The position numbers and the translations under genes are program-made. From positions 124,001-188,000 of the forward strand of contig NW_026251387.1 in assembly GCF_025118155.1 (NCBI RefSeq): 64,000 nucleotides of DNA, given 5' to 3'. The DNA is from Cokeromyces recurvatus. Taxonomy: Eukaryota; Mucoromycota; Mucoromycetes; Mucorales; Mucoraceae. Below the pieces are notes generated by a model. It was not told the DNA's origin and did not search any database. It saw only the letters and a list, made by a program, of their open reading frames with translations. This document shows, one piece after another, positions 11,833 through 24,072 of this stretch; positions within the stretch are counted from its first letter, which is position 1; each line of letters opens with the position of its first letter.

Positions 11833-12278
11833 TCTAAATAGGGTAAATATGTGTATGTATTAAAAAAAAAAATGAAAAAAATAAAAAAAATAAGAGAAAG
11901 AGATAGACTATTAATAATTATCTGAAACTATTATTATTCCGGTCCGGTCTTTTAGTACGATTAGATAACGATTACTATATTTATTTACAAAGATAAAGCT
12001 AAACAAACATCACATTCCATATATGGAAAATGTTCCTTAAATATTAAAAAGACTCAAAAAAAAAAAAAAAAAAAAAAAAAAGAGAGAGAGAAAAGAAACT
12101 ATTTAGTTTTGATATAATGTGGCATAGTCATATTTTTATTTATACCAAAAATTAAACGAAAAAGAAAGATAGAAAATGATATTACAATATAAATGTATAT
12201 AAACTATTATGTACGATGAAATGAGTTAGTTAAAGCATGGAAAGGAGTTTTTTTTTTTTTTTTTTAAGTTAACTGTAA
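11833..12278. other. spacer between bZIP and PUF genes
   Basis: AT-rich, with an A tract at 12057-12081 and a T run at 12250-12265. It holds the bZIP 5' region and the PUF 3' region. Nothing else is seen. Confidence 0.6.
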
Positions 12279-13981
12279 TTAATGTATATTATTTGACGAA
12301 GATAAAGACTTTGTAATAGTGGAGGTAGCTGTCATGATGGTGTTATCATTAGGTATAAATAATACTTGCTTTTCTACTTCTAAATTAGTGTATATTTTTT
12401 TTTCAGTATTCAACTTGTAAAATAGATGTATATTTATGTATATATTAAAAAAAAATTACTTACTATTAATAAGATGTTTGCCATATGTATATTTTTTTAG
12501 GCCTTGAAGATGAGGTTTAATCTTGGCAATTAAAAGCTCGCGTTGGTCGTCATCTACAACGTCAAGCATCTTTTGAACGACATAATTAGCGTATTGATCC
12601 TTCATCATTGACATTAATGGATATGATCTAATGAAATACACACACACGTTAGTTTGTATAAAATAAAATAGAATGCATACTTTACCCATCTGGACGAATG
12701 GATAAAACTTCTTCAATTAAAGCTTGTCGATCTTCTAATGAACCATGAGCAACACACTTCTCTACTACATTACTTGCAAACTTATGTTTACTCAATTGTA
12801 GAGTGTGCCCTTTTACTTTACTAATAATTAAGGCCCTGTCTTTTTGTTTTCCATGCTCTAAAATATGTTGAATAACATAATTTCCATATTGATCTTGTAT
12901 TAATTGATTCGTACTTTTATGCAACTCTTCTAATAAATAAGCCTATTTTTATATATATTTATACAATAAATTAGTCGTCGTTGTCTTCTCTCTCTCTCTC
13001 TCTCTCGCTCTCGCTCTCGCTCTCGCTCTTCTCTTCACTGAAAATTAATATTGTTATAATTGATATTCACCGTTTGTTCCTCAGGACAATGTTCAAACAT
13101 CCTTTGAATGACACGACATCCATAAGGATGTGTAGCCAGATGATACACTTGACCATAAAAGGTATCAATAATAAACTGAATATAATGGGATGGGATACGT
13201 TCAATTGCTTTCTGAACGACATGATTACCATTTTGATCTTTTACACATTTTAGTACACAACCATCTAATTCACGAATTAATACTGACTGTTGGTCAGTCA
13301 AAACATGTTCAAGTGCCTTTTGAACAACACGGCAGCCATACATTTGTAAGGATAAAGTTAATATATGGCCTTCCATTTGTTTCGCCAAAATAGTCTTTTG
13401 TGTTTGATTCCCATGTTCAAATATTTTTTGAATTACATAATTCCCAAAGACATCCGTTATTAATTGAAGACAATTAGGGAGGATTTCGTTGAATATAAAC
13501 TGTTTCTCTTCACTTGTTGCTGTTTCAAGTTTTTGTTGAATGAAACGACTTCCATGCTGATCACCACTAAATTCAACTACATGATTTACAATATCCTAAA
13601 AAAAAAGGGGGGCGATTTATATACATATTTATATGACTATGATATGATCTTACCTTTAATCCAAATTTCCTTGATTTATTATTTCGAAATTCTTCAAGTA
13701 GAGCGCTTCGAACAATAGGTGTTATATTAGTTTCAAGCATCACATTAGATGAAGTATGAGACTCATGAGAAGCAAATACTAATGGAACACGATTATGAAC
13801 AGGGCTTGTGGGTGTAGTGATAGTAGGTATAGGAGTTGTCATAGTATTATTGGACCCATTAGGGAAAAGCCCCGTAGAAGCAGAATTGACATGTATTTGC
13901 TCAATATTATTATTAGACATAGTTGTTACTATGTGTTGCTGCTTTTGTCTGTGCTGCTTTCGTCTCTGCTGCTGCTGTTGC

Positions 13982-14054
<73 letters not shown>

Positions 14055-15321
14055 GCTGTTGTTGTTGTTGCTGTTGTTGTTGCTGTTGTTGTTGTTGTTG
14101 TTGTTGCTGTTGTTGCTGTTGTTGCTGCTGTTGCTGCTGTTGCTGCTGTTGCTGCTGTTGCTGCTGTTGCTGCTGTTGCTGTTGTTGCTGTTGGCGCATC
14201 ATTTGTTCACGTAACAATAAAATTTGTTCTTGTTGTAATAGAATTTGGCATTGTCGTGACTGAAGTTGTTGAAGTAATAGTTTATCATTATTTATAGGAG
14301 TGTGCAAACTTTCAGGACTCATTGTATTTGCTGTGCTAAGTAAATTAGGCGTGAAAGCAGGTGGTCTGAAATCATTACCTGACGTGATAGAAGGACTACT
14401 AACTCTACTTTGATGATGAGTAAATTCATTCATAGTTAGCCAGGGAGTTGCTGCGTGTTGCTGAGGATGATGTACAAAATTGATGGGAGCCATTTCATCG
14501 CCCATTGCTATATTCGTCTTACTAGATATTGATTGCTTTGATGAAAAATCGATTATATCTGAAGAAGTATTTCGATAATCTAAATATACATTATCTCTAT
14601 TATCCCATGGCATTATTCTCGAGCCAATTGGCAGAGGAGTATTTGCTCTACTCTTCTCGGTATCAAATATGCTAGGCCCTTTTTTTTGCAGTAGAAAAAA
14701 AAAATGTTTGTATAAAAATGATATATGTATATATATATTAATCTGAATAACTGAATTACCTGATGGCATAATTCCAGTTCTTGCTCTTTCATATTCATTC
14801 AAATTTTGAGAAGAAAAAGAATTATTTTGTTGATAATAATATCTTTTTGACATAATATCCTCTTGATACTGTTTAATAGGAGAGGAAGAGGAAAGGAGTA
14901 AGAAATTAAATATAAAACGAAAAAAAGGAGAAGAAGAAGAAGATTAGAGATTTCATTATTATTCTTACCTTATCATTCAAATTAATAGTGTTCATATTTA
15001 GTATTAAATTATTATATTCAAATTCTTCTATATTTTTTGTAAATGATAATTTACAGGTGGTGTAGAGTTTGCGCGAATTGGAGGAGATCTTACATATTTA
15101 TTTCGAAAAGGAGGCGATATAGGCCGTGATGTTTGATATTGTGCATATGCCTGTTGTTGCTGTTGCTGTTCTGCATTATTGAAAGTAGGGGTTATATTCT
15201 CTTCATTATTGTCTACAAAAGTTGAAAAATAACCTCGACTATTATTATTAGATCCTTGATGTAATGTGTGATAAAAAGGCGAATCTAATCGTTGGTTCTA
15301 TAAAACATTATTATAAATGAA

Positions 15322-15353
<32 letters not shown>

Positions 15354-16043
15354 AAAAAAAAAGAGAGAGAGAGAGAATATTGTGACTTACATCTAAATCT
15401 TGATATTGATTATTATTACTATAAATATTTAATGTATCTTTGCATTTATTATGCTGTGAAATAAGTATTTGTTGATTGAAATAACTTCCTTTGTTACTAT
15501 CATCCTGGTTGCCTTGAAAACCTTTGGTTATTAATAAGTTGCTGAGATTTAATTTTTCTTTATATGTATAAATATTTATAAAAAAAAAGGTACTTACTAT
15601 GATAATGATCTATTGTTTTATTATTGGACCAAACTTGACGAGATGAACAAGTTGGGTTGTAAATGGGAGTTGAAACTAGTTGAGTATCATTTTTCCACGA
15701 ATTTGAAGTTTTCATCATATTTAAATGATCCTCATGTTGTTGAGTTAGTGTTAGTAATTGAAACTGATGAGGGTCAGGAGGAGCACTATTTGGTCTGTGA
15801 TCACGACCAAGTTGTAATTCCATATATAACTCATTTTCAGAGTCAACACGATGTTTAATAAGTGCAGCAAGCTAAGAAGTAATAAAATAAATAAATAAAT
15901 AACTACTTCATTCTCTAGGTAAGATATTAAAAAAATAAACAAAATAATACCTGTCCTTGAGGTAGGTTTCTTGCCTTAGGTTGTTGTAAGTCAGGCTGTC
16001 CTCGAAAAGAATACTCTAACGAGAACGAATCTTGCTGCTGCAT
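12279..16043 (-). CDS. Pumilio-type PUF RNA-binding protein with long polyQ
   Basis: Ten exons in order: 16043-15951, 15871-15598, 15557-15391, 15297-14969, 14868-14760, 14678-13654, 13595-13071, 12942-12686, 12627-12464 and 12379-12279. That is about 1014 aa, but only if one A is added in the six-A run of exon 4 (plus-strand T6 at 15033-15038). As written, the frame hits TAG there. The C-terminus has eight PUF repeats with RNA-contact triplets S-R-Q, N-Y-Q, C-R-Q, N-H-Q, C-R-Q, N-Y-Q, S-N-E and N-Y-Q. This is the classic Pumilio code, expected to read UGUANAUA in 3' UTRs. The N-terminal half is low-complexity, with about 75 consecutive Gln. The 81-nt intron at 14679-14759 is itself open and in frame, so its removal is inferred. 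Confidence 0.88.
12987..13030. repeat. CT/CTCG microsatellite inside a PUF intron
   Basis: TC repeats grading into TCTCGC units lie between exons ending at 13071 and beginning at 12942 of the minus-strand PUF gene. They form an AG-rich tract in the intron. Confidence 0.8.
13966..14192. repeat. CTG/TTG repeat encoding polyglutamine
   Basis: About 225 bp of CTG and TTG triplets (CAG/CAA in the coding sense) encode roughly 75 Gln in the PUF protein. Mixed codons in the outer parts and a purer TTG core suggest expansion from the centre. Polyleucine, polyvaline and polycysteine frames on the other strand are shadows. Confidence 0.9.
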
Positions 16044-16119
16044 TATATACGTGTCGCTTATATAAATGAATGTTTATATGATATCTACACGATTCTATAT
16101 TTAAGAGAGAAAAAAAAAG

Positions 16120-16158
<39 letters not shown>

Positions 16159-16496
16159 AAGAAAGAGAGAGAAAAGGAGAAAAATAAAATAAAATAAAGT
16201 TTTTTTTTTTTTTTTTTTAAGATGTTAGTAGAAAATAAACCATTCACTTGTGTCTGTGTGCTTTGATACTCATTTGTTACACTCCCCCTTTTTTGGTGGA
16301 TATCCACGTTGACCCATCACTCCGCCCATGGGAATACATAATCGTTTCTCTTGCTTCTTCTTTTTCTTCCTTTCCTCCCTCTTCAAAAAAAAAATACGTG
16401 TATTTAATAAAATCGTTTATATTCATACATTAATTTATGCACATCGTATTATTATTGTGTGTATTTATTTATTTATTTATTTATTTATTCATTTAT
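16044..16496. other. spacer between PUF and ARC1 genes
   Basis: Contains an A-rich tract of about 60 nt (16109-16160), a T18 run at 16201-16218 and ATTT repeats at 16463-16500 that run into the ARC1 stop codon. No gene is seen. Confidence 0.6.
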
Positions 16497-18128
16497 TTAT
16501 TTAATACCACCATTCTTGACAGTAGCAACCTTACATTGAATAGCTTCACCAGATGCAGTCTTAATAAGAAGAGGCTTATCTCCATAGTAAGCAACAAGAT
16601 CATCATTGGTATGAAGTTCAGGTTGAACAGTTTCCCAGTATTTCTTCTTGGGATTTAATACCTTCTCAGGCTCTCCTTCATGTCCTTCAACATAAACACG
16701 ATCACCAGGTTTAACCTTAGATGTATCAACAGGACCTAATAATTCAACAGCAGAGCCATCAGGAGCAGAGGCACACAAAACCATACCGTAAGATTTGATA
16801 CCACGCATACTAGCAGGCTTCAAGTTGGCTAAAACAAGAACATAACGGTTTTGCATTTCCTCAACGGGATACCAACGAACGAGACCAGAAACAATCGTTC
16901 TAGGTTCTTCTTCACCGAGATCAATTTCTTCAACATAAAGTGAATCAGCGCCTTCATGCTTCTTACAGGATTTAATAAAACCAACACGAATATCAATACG
17001 AGAAAAGACAGGTTGATCAGTTTCAACAGGTGCGGCTATACTGCTTTATTAGTATCATATATGTTAAAATATATTATCATCATCATCATCAGCATCGTCA
17101 TCATTAACTTACGCGTAGGCTTCTTTTCGGCCTTCTTCTTTTCCTTTTTAGCCATACCACCTTCAGCAGCTTCCTTCTTATTATCGTCTTTAGGTTTGGT
17201 TGCAGTATTTTCGGATTTTTTATTTCCCTTTTTAACATTAGCATCACCACCCTTTTTCTATAGAAAATAAATAAATAAATAAATAAATGAAAAGAAAATT
17301 CATAAATTGACTTACAACAACAACAGGAGCGGCAGGCTCAGGCACATTATCAAGGTTAATTTCAACAAGAGGGAAGTCTTCAGTCAAGTTGTTAGCTTTA
17401 ATGACAATATTTTGAATAAGATCAAACCAACGTAAAGTATTAGGAGCAGAGTTTACTTTGATGTTTTTCTATTAAAATAATATAAGTATAAACACTTTCT
17501 ATACTATTTTCCCTTCCAACCCGCTTAATCCTTCATCTACATGAAACTTACACTATGAGCATAAAGAAGACCAAAAATAACAACATCAACAATAGTTAAA
17601 CGATTATTGACAAAGAATGTTTTGTTGCTTAAATGTTCATTTATTTTTTCTATTCATCAAGTTGTTAAATTTATGTATACAATTACTAACACATATTTTA
17701 TTATTTACCTCAATATTGGATACAATTTCTTTTTTGCCAACACCTCGAAGAGATTGATTGGTAAAAGACAACCATTCTTCAATCTAAAAAGCACATACAT
17801 ATAAATGTATTAAAAAAGAAAGCCTCTATTATGAATTTTTTTTTGTTTTACAGACCTGTGCTTGTTCAGCCTTATCAGCACCTAATAATTCAGGCTTAGA
17901 CTTAGAAACAATAGCTTTAATGATGGTATTAGGAGTATCTAATTTTTCACCATCAATCTAACCAAAAATTTATAATCAGTCGTTTGAACTTTTTTTTTGT
18001 TGATTTATGATAATTACTTCGAAAGAAAGTTCAGTAGCTGTCTCAAGCTTAGCATCAGATTTTGTTAACTTGTAAGTTAAAAGAATTTCACTTCCTGATT
18101 TCTCGGGAATACGAAGAATGGATGCCAT
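16497..18128 (-). CDS. ARC1: Arc1/AIMP1-type aminoacyl-tRNA synthetase cofactor
   Basis: Seven exons in order: 18128-18018, 17957-17856, 17783-17709, 17649-17552, 17468-17316, 17257-17113 and 17035-16497. They encode about 407 aa if one A is added to the A-run opening exon 4 (plus-strand T6 at 17644-17649). Without it the frame breaks at AAA AAA TAA. Residues 1-180 are GST-like (LSNKTFFVNNRLTIVDVVIF). A Lys-rich linker follows (KKGGDANVKKGNKK...KKEKKKAEKK). The C-terminus from about residue 235 is an EMAPII-like OB-fold tRNA-binding domain (SRIDIRVGFI, RTIVSGLV, NLKPASMRGIKSYGMVLCA). Family role: Arc1 delivers tRNA to methionyl- and glutamyl-tRNA synthetases in the cytosol. Confidence 0.88.
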
Positions 18129-18148
18129 TTTAAACGCGTTTTGTTTTT

Positions 18149-18151
18149 ATG

Positions 18152-18199
<48 letters not shown>
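18149..18199. repeat. poly-A tract
   Basis: About 50 consecutive A directly upstream (5' side) of ARC1, separating it from the LINE relic. It may be promoter-associated or part of the LINE insertion boundary. Confidence 0.85.
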
Positions 18200-18203
<4 letters not shown>

Positions 18204-18228
18204 TCCAGACTAGTGGCTTTTTTTAAAT

Positions 18229-19390
18229 TTTATTTTTTTATTTTTTTCGAATTTTAAATGGCGAGTGGACAGATAGCAATCTAGTGTGCTGTGTTGCCCA
18301 AGCCAGATCTGAAGTTGGAGAAGGAATAAGAAACCTCTCAAGGGACAAGAGAAAAAAAAAGGCAAAGAAAAAGTAAAAAGTAAAAAGAGCATAAGGCAAA
18401 GAAAACAAGTATAAAGAATAAACAAAATAGCTAAAGAAATCAGAGGAAGGTAAACAGCAAAGACTAGTGCTATTGCTTGGATAACCGATTCAACAATTTC
18501 CAACCAGGATCAATAGGAGAAGGAGGAAGTTGATGGTGGAATAGGTAGTCTAATTCTTGTAACAAAGCGCACATGATGAGCCAATGTATCAGCCAACTGA
18601 TGCAATCAGATTGGTGGCGAGATTTGGTCTTTGGAAGCAGGTTGAGAAGAAAAAGATGTGAAGTCACTAACAGAATAGGGCAGGAACAGCCACCGATGCA
18701 TATGGAGACACTCGATAGCATGGTGTCGGCTCCAGTTCACAGTGGGATGATATAGGTATTCCTTGGGTTTGTCCGCCAGGAAGCCAACCCAGACGCCAGC
18801 GAAGTACACAGCTACGCTCAGAAGGGAACATTGGCAGCCAGAGAATTGGATGCAGTTCCAGAGTAGGTCGACAAGAAGATAGCAGCATAGATGTAGAGTT
18901 TGTATACACCTCTTTAAATTGTTTTTTCCAGAAGCTGACGGCAAAGTTGATGAAATTAGCGCTTGTCTATTGTTGATAGTACGGGAGGGACACAAGAAGC
19001 GTCTCCACATGATGGTATTTGCTAGCTTATTCCAGTGAAACTGACTTTGTAAGGTCTGAAGTTAGGGCAGCAATTGACTAAGGAGAATTTCATCTGATAA
19101 GCGAAGAGAACTAAAGAGATATTGAGCTTGTAGAATCACAATATGATCACTCATAAGGGGCAGATTAACGAGATATAGCATAGTTTTTGTGGAAGAATGT
19201 GAATAACCACCAAATATACGGCGGTTACATGATTTCTGGAAAGATTCTAATTTTCAAAGATGCTGAAGAATTAGCAATCTGATTGCAAGGCCATAGCTCA
19301 ATTGTGACCTAGCCATTTGAGAATAAAAACGACATGCCAGTAGAGGATCAAGGCCTTTGGAATTGAGTCCAATGGATTTTTTACAAATAC
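18229..19390 (-). pseudogene. decayed LINE-type retroelement, copy 1 (reverse transcriptase C-terminal part)
   Basis: The minus strand encodes broken frames that together read as the C-terminal part of a non-LTR retrotransposon ORF. From 5' to 3' they are MARSQLSYGLAIRLLILQHL, FQKSCNRRIFGGYSHSSTK, ILQAQYLFSSL, LHPILWLPMFPSERS, LRWRLGWLPGGQTQ, and a block ending QELDYLFHHQLPP. Stops and frame changes interrupt it throughout. The same order of motifs occurs in copy 2. The lower-coordinate end carries a tail shared with copies 2 and 3 (TGTTGCCCxxxxC, then CTCTCAAGGGACAAG on the plus strand) and an A/T-rich terminus, as expected for a LINE 3' end. Confidence 0.65.
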
Positions 19391-19419
19391 ATTTTAAATT
19401 ATTATTATTACTATTATTT

Positions 19420-20160
19420 TATTTTGACTAAATGAGCACATAGCATTTTTTATCTGCAGTGTTGCCCTAGTCGGTTCTAATAGTATAAAAGTCAGAAAAA
19501 CCCTCTTAAGAGACAAAAGGGAAAAGGATAAAAGTATATGTGTAAAAGATAAAATAAATATAATGAGTTATAGAGGAGCAAAGTAATTGGGAAAAAGAAA
19601 AAGATCAGTAAGATAAAATTCAGAGACAGTACAAGGATATTAGCACTGTTAGTTGAGTAACCATTTCACCAGTAATGTACCGGGTTCTGAGAGAGGATTT
19701 GGAGGTAGTTTTTTCATGAAGGAGGTAATCCATTTCATCTAGAGTGATACGAATAGCTGGCCAAGGAGCCACATCCTGTGAGTGTTTTAGCTTTTTAGTG
19801 GGTAATTGGTTTAACAGGAAGGAGAGTGGGTCTATGACCGTTCTTAGCATTTGATAGTGGGCTGTGCATATGTAGATGCTCAATAGAATAAGTACGGCTG
19901 AACGTTTGAGAAGGATGGTGAGGACATGGACGAGGTATACCACCAGGTAGCCAACCGAGGCTCCGGCGGAGGACTTGATTTCTTTCCGTATTCGTCATGG
20001 ACAACCAAAGAATTGGATCGACGATCATATTGGGACGACATGTACGAAGAAGCTTGGAATTTAAACCCAGACAAAGGTGATCATATTGAGTTTTTTTGAA
20101 AACGCAGACGGAGCCGTTTGAAAACCTTTTTTTTTTATCAAGTTCATCCAAGGTAGGTGC
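19420..20160 (-). pseudogene. decayed LINE-type retroelement, copy 2
   Basis: Minus-strand frames at 20151-19795 and 19943-19620 carry CRPNMIVDPILWLSM, TNTERNQVLRRSLGWLPGG and PHHPSQTF, then SIEHLHMHSPL. A second frame has DPLSFLLNQLPTKK and LDEMDYLLHEK. They align motif for motif with copy 1, so the two are diverged copies of one family lying head to tail. The frame changes between the two blocks, so it is not functional. The 3' tail (plus strand ATGAGCACATAGCA) is shared with copy 3. Confidence 0.65.
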
Positions 20161-20214
20161 ACATTCTCTCCAGAGAGAGGTTTTTTTTACAATTACGATT
20201 AAAGAAGAATTTTA

Positions 20215-20335
20215 TTTAAAAATTAATAAATGACCAATGAGCACATAGCATTTATATGCTGTTTTGCCCTGGTTAGATCGTTATGAAAGAAAAACCCTAA
20301 TAGGATTAGGATAAAAGGGAAAATGTTGAATTTTT
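20215..20335 (-). pseudogene. LINE 3' tail fragment, copy 3
   Basis: Only the non-coding tail remains: plus-strand ATGAGCACATAGCATTTATA followed by GTTTTGCCCTGGTTAGATCG. It matches the tail of copy 2 at 19433-19480 with few differences. It ends about 20 bp before the left inverted repeat of the large element. Confidence 0.6.
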
Positions 20336-20353
20336 TACAATTACTTTAAATTT

Positions 20354-20462
20354 GGAAATTATTAATTTCTTTTTTGGATGAATCAAAGTTAAAATCCAGA
20401 TGATTTGCTTACCTTTTTTGGATGAGACGTAAAAGGAAATTCAGAAAAAGGAAAATTAGTTT
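20354..20462 (+). repeat. left terminal inverted repeat of the outer element
   Basis: About 109 bp matching the reverse complement of 27224-27377 with only scattered differences. It contains one copy of a 44-bp unit (CAGATGATTTGCTTACC core) that is present twice in the right repeat. Confidence 0.75.
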
Positions 20463-20496
20463 TCAAGCGGATAAGAGGATTCATACTCGGATCTTT

Positions 20497-20535
<39 letters not shown>

Positions 20536-21083
20536 GGCCACTGTCGCAGTTCATCAAACTAATAGTAGTACATGTGTCTGTTTGATAGATAATTTTTTTT
20601 CCAAGAATTGAATGCTGTTGATAAGTGAAGGTGTTTTGTATGTATACACACTCAGATTGAAATACTACATTAACAAGCATTGTCAGTACTACTGGCAAGA
20701 GGTATTGGGACTAAAAGTAATGTATTCATGTATTTTTATATTAGTTGGATGGTGTTTATTAGTTTGATAATAAATATAATTAGCGTGTTTAAGAACAATA
20801 TCTTCATAAAGTTTTCTAGAATTCAAGAATAACTTCCTTCATAGAATAAACATTAATTACCTGCTTAACTAGTTAAATCTTAGTCATTTTAATATAGTTT
20901 ATTTATACGATAAAAAGAAGAGAGTGAAAAACAAAAAAAAAATCTTTTTATTTTTTCATGAAAATGAGTGTATACATGTATATACATTATTACCAGCTTT
21001 AGTGTGTAGCTGCAGAAGGCATCTGGGAGATTTAGATTTTTCAAAGGAAAAGACATAAGTTGGTATGTTATTGGTGCCTGATA

Positions 21084-21190
21084 CAGTCGAAGAAACTAGG
21101 TTGGGTCAATAAAAAAATTTTTTGGTCACTTCCAAAATAAATTGGGACAGGGACATTGATACGAAAATAGTACACAGAAGGGAGTATGAG
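21084..21190 (+). repeat. left inverted repeat of the inner element
   Basis: The core at 21084-21152 matches the reverse complement of 24590-24658 almost perfectly. After a gap of about 32 bp relative to the right side, 21153-21190 (ATTGATACGAAAATAGTACA) again matches the reverse complement of about 24517-24555. The left end thus holds fewer units of the 19-bp array than the right. Confidence 0.8.
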
Positions 21191-21255
21191 AAATTAAGAT
21201 ACTTTAGTTTATTTGGTCAAATAAGAATTGTTACAACTTCTTACCTGTAACATTA

Positions 21256-24072
21256 TTAAGTCGTCGATTCACCGGAGTGAGCCGAGACAACCACATTGAA
21301 GGTGGCGGTTTGTCGTTTGAAGACGGTGGGGCGATCATTGTCATTCCATATAGACTGAGCTATGTAAAACATATTTTTGCTGGCTATTATATCTCGATTC
21401 CAAAAAGATATTGCAAGTTTTACACTTCAATACTTGATGGATCATGGTCATCTTCCTTACACTTCAGATTTTCTATATCATTTTTAAAGAAAGAATTGCA
21501 AATCTATGAAGAATTGGTTTTAGCTGAAAGTGCAATATGTAAACTATGTGTTGTTTTTTTCTTAATAACCTTTGATATATTAAATTCGTTGATGTCTAGT
21601 AGCAAGAGTTCTCCAAGCCTTTGTCTTGTTTTTTAATTGTTGATATATTTTGTTAGATACGCCATGATGGAGACCTTTGAACTTGTTATGATCCTTGTTT
21701 TTTTTTTAGTCCGTCACCAAAGACTACCAGAGGTATCTTGTTGCTGTTTCCCTTTCCAAAACAGATTTTGTTGTTTCTGCTGTAAGTTACAGATATAATA
21801 GTTCGAGTTTACTGAAATAATGATAATAATAAAAAAAAGTGTATATCTTTTTGATTTTGGGATGGTGGTGAGTGCTCTTTCTTCTTGAGCAGTACGAGGC
21901 TTGCGAGTTTTCCTCCTTCTTTTTCTGTTTTCCTTTGTCTTCTTTCTCCTGCTTTTATTATACTTCTTTCCACCATTTATTAAGATGTTGACACTTTCTT
22001 GGATGGCTTTTTGGGAACTAAGGTAGTTCAACCATTTAATCTTAGAAGTTTCAAAGCCGTAGAAATTAAGCAAAGTATTCATGTGCTGCAGCATGTAAGT
22101 TACGTACAAAACAAATTGTTCCACAGACGCAGTTTTAGGCGAAGGAATGTCTGTTTCAATCTTTTCAATACCTAGTCTCTGTTTGCGCTTCTGTTGCTCT
22201 TTCATTCGTCTTACACTTCCACCCATATTGTAACATTCGATTGAGGACAAGCGACGTATGTCAGTGCCACCGTGATAAGGGACAAAAGGATCCCGTCTTC
22301 CAGGGTCTATAGTACATGGACGGAAATACTTGTCCACCTCCTCGCTTGTAAAATCGTTCAACTCTAGACAGATATTGTCTTCTGGTGATGACAGAAGCAC
22401 TTTTCTAGCAAATAGAACTCTGCATGTGTAGCCATCAGTATACAATCCATTGAGAAATATCTTTCCTTTTTGTTCAGGCAGTGCTTGAAGCTTTTCACAA
22501 CTATATTTTTTTTTTCGTCAGTAATTTGATTTATAGATATATGTAATAGTAATGTATACCTTTGAATGCCCAGCTTCTTAAAGTCAAACATATGATAGAA
22601 GCATCTTTGTTTATTATCGAAAGGAGATTCATTAGCTTGCTTTTTTTTGTTTAGCATCTGGGAAAATTCCAGTTAGGTTCTGAGCATCAATCTTTATGAA
22701 TCGCCAATGCAATCCAGGATTTGGGAATAGACTAAAACGTCTTGGAAGTAGGGACTTAATCAAATCGCTTTTGTCATTTTGAGGAGTTTGGGCCTTGTAT
22801 ATATCATCGTATTTTTTAAGGACATGCCCTTAATGCGGATAGAATTTTGAAGGGTTCATTGTTTAAGCTTTCTTTAGACACTGGAAGCTTGGACATGCGA
22901 TTGTTCACTTCTAAAATCAAAGGATTTAAGAAACTTGGGAGATTATTGACCACATCCGGATCAAAAAAGGGCAGGAATATCATCAGGTATAGAGGATGGC
23001 TGGGAATGTGTAAGCACTTGATCATATATATGATTATATATCCAAGTTCTTGATACAGCCAACCTTCGCATTCTAGTTTATACAATTTTAGTATAAAAAA
23101 TTTGAGAAATTGAACATGTATATTAAAGAGTTTGTTTTTATCTCTCGTTGCTTACCGGATACTTTGTCCTTAATGTATAGATAAAGTAGTTACATATAAT
23201 ATTTTCAAAGTTTTCAACATAGAAGTTATTGTATGTTGTTGCGACAGTTTCACATGCAGTTGACAGAGATTGTCCATAATTCTTTAATCTATTTTCTGGA
23301 ACAAACAAGCTACCATTTAAAGTGGCGGATAGTTCAACAAAAGAACTTGTAAGTTGAACCATATCTAGATTCTGTTCTGCAGGTCTTTCCCTTTACGTGT
23401 CTTTGTAAGCCTGTAGAATTGGCCCTACATCATCTGAGCTGCCCCTAATCACTCTTGAAATAGTGTACCCAAAAATTTTGATAAAAAAAAAGTCATTTGT
23501 CAACTTGCTCGGGTGTTGCAGAATAAAAAAGTTTATAAATAGTTGTGCTTTGAATACGACTTCATGGATAAAGCTTGATACAGCCTTGACCTTTTCCAAA
23601 GAACTGGCTTTGTTTGGGAGTATTCTTGCAGAAAGTTGCAAATGGAACAGAGAGAGAGTATATCTTTGATAAGTTGATTCCAAGTTTAATTTGTAAAAGT
23701 TCTGCTAGCTTTAGATTATACTTTTTTGCAGTGGGGGCTTCTTTCAAAGTTATTCTCCTCCTCTAGGCAAGAACTACATTTGTTTTTACTTTTAGAGGAT
23801 GACGCTGCTGAAGTATTAGTATGGCGGCTTCTCTTTGCACTCCTTTTTACTGTTATTACAGCAGGAGAGTCTTTCCTCTTGGTAGCTTTATGTACATTAG
23901 CTTGTGAGACCTTGTAAATGCATAAAGTATTTTTTTTTTACTTACATGTTCTCTTAGGGTTTTAAGTGGTTGAGTTGTCCTTCTTACTTTCAGAATTGAC
24001 CTTTTCTAGCTTTGCACGTTTCTTGAGGAAAATTAAATGCTCCACTTCAGAGTGAATAGGTGTGCGTGGCAT
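21256..24072 (-). pseudogene. decayed Fanzor (eukaryotic TnpB-like RNA-guided nuclease), copy 1
   Basis: Starts MPRTPIHSEVEHLIFLKKR at 24072. A basic region and a CxxC...C knuckle-like motif (KCSSCLEEENNF...HC, about 23790) follow. The helical N-terminal domain comes next (EKVKAVSSFIHEVVFKAQLF at about 23600, ENFENIICNYFIY at about 23200). The RuvC-like core holds DGYTCRVLFARK and then IDPGRRDPFVPYHG (catalytic Asp, 22310-22280), NGGKKYNKSRRKK, PLVVFGDGLK, LLLLDINEFNISK (catalytic Glu, about 21580), a KCKTC zinc-ribbon half and NRDIIASKNMFYIAQ (final Asp, about 21360). Several frameshifts and stops separate these blocks, so it is inactive as written. Fanzors are transposon-borne, guide-RNA-directed DNA nucleases. 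Confidence 0.75.

Noticed and set aside
13795..14297. Plus-strand frames of polyleucine, polycysteine and polyvaline
   Set aside because: They are antisense shadows of the polyglutamine repeat of the PUF gene.
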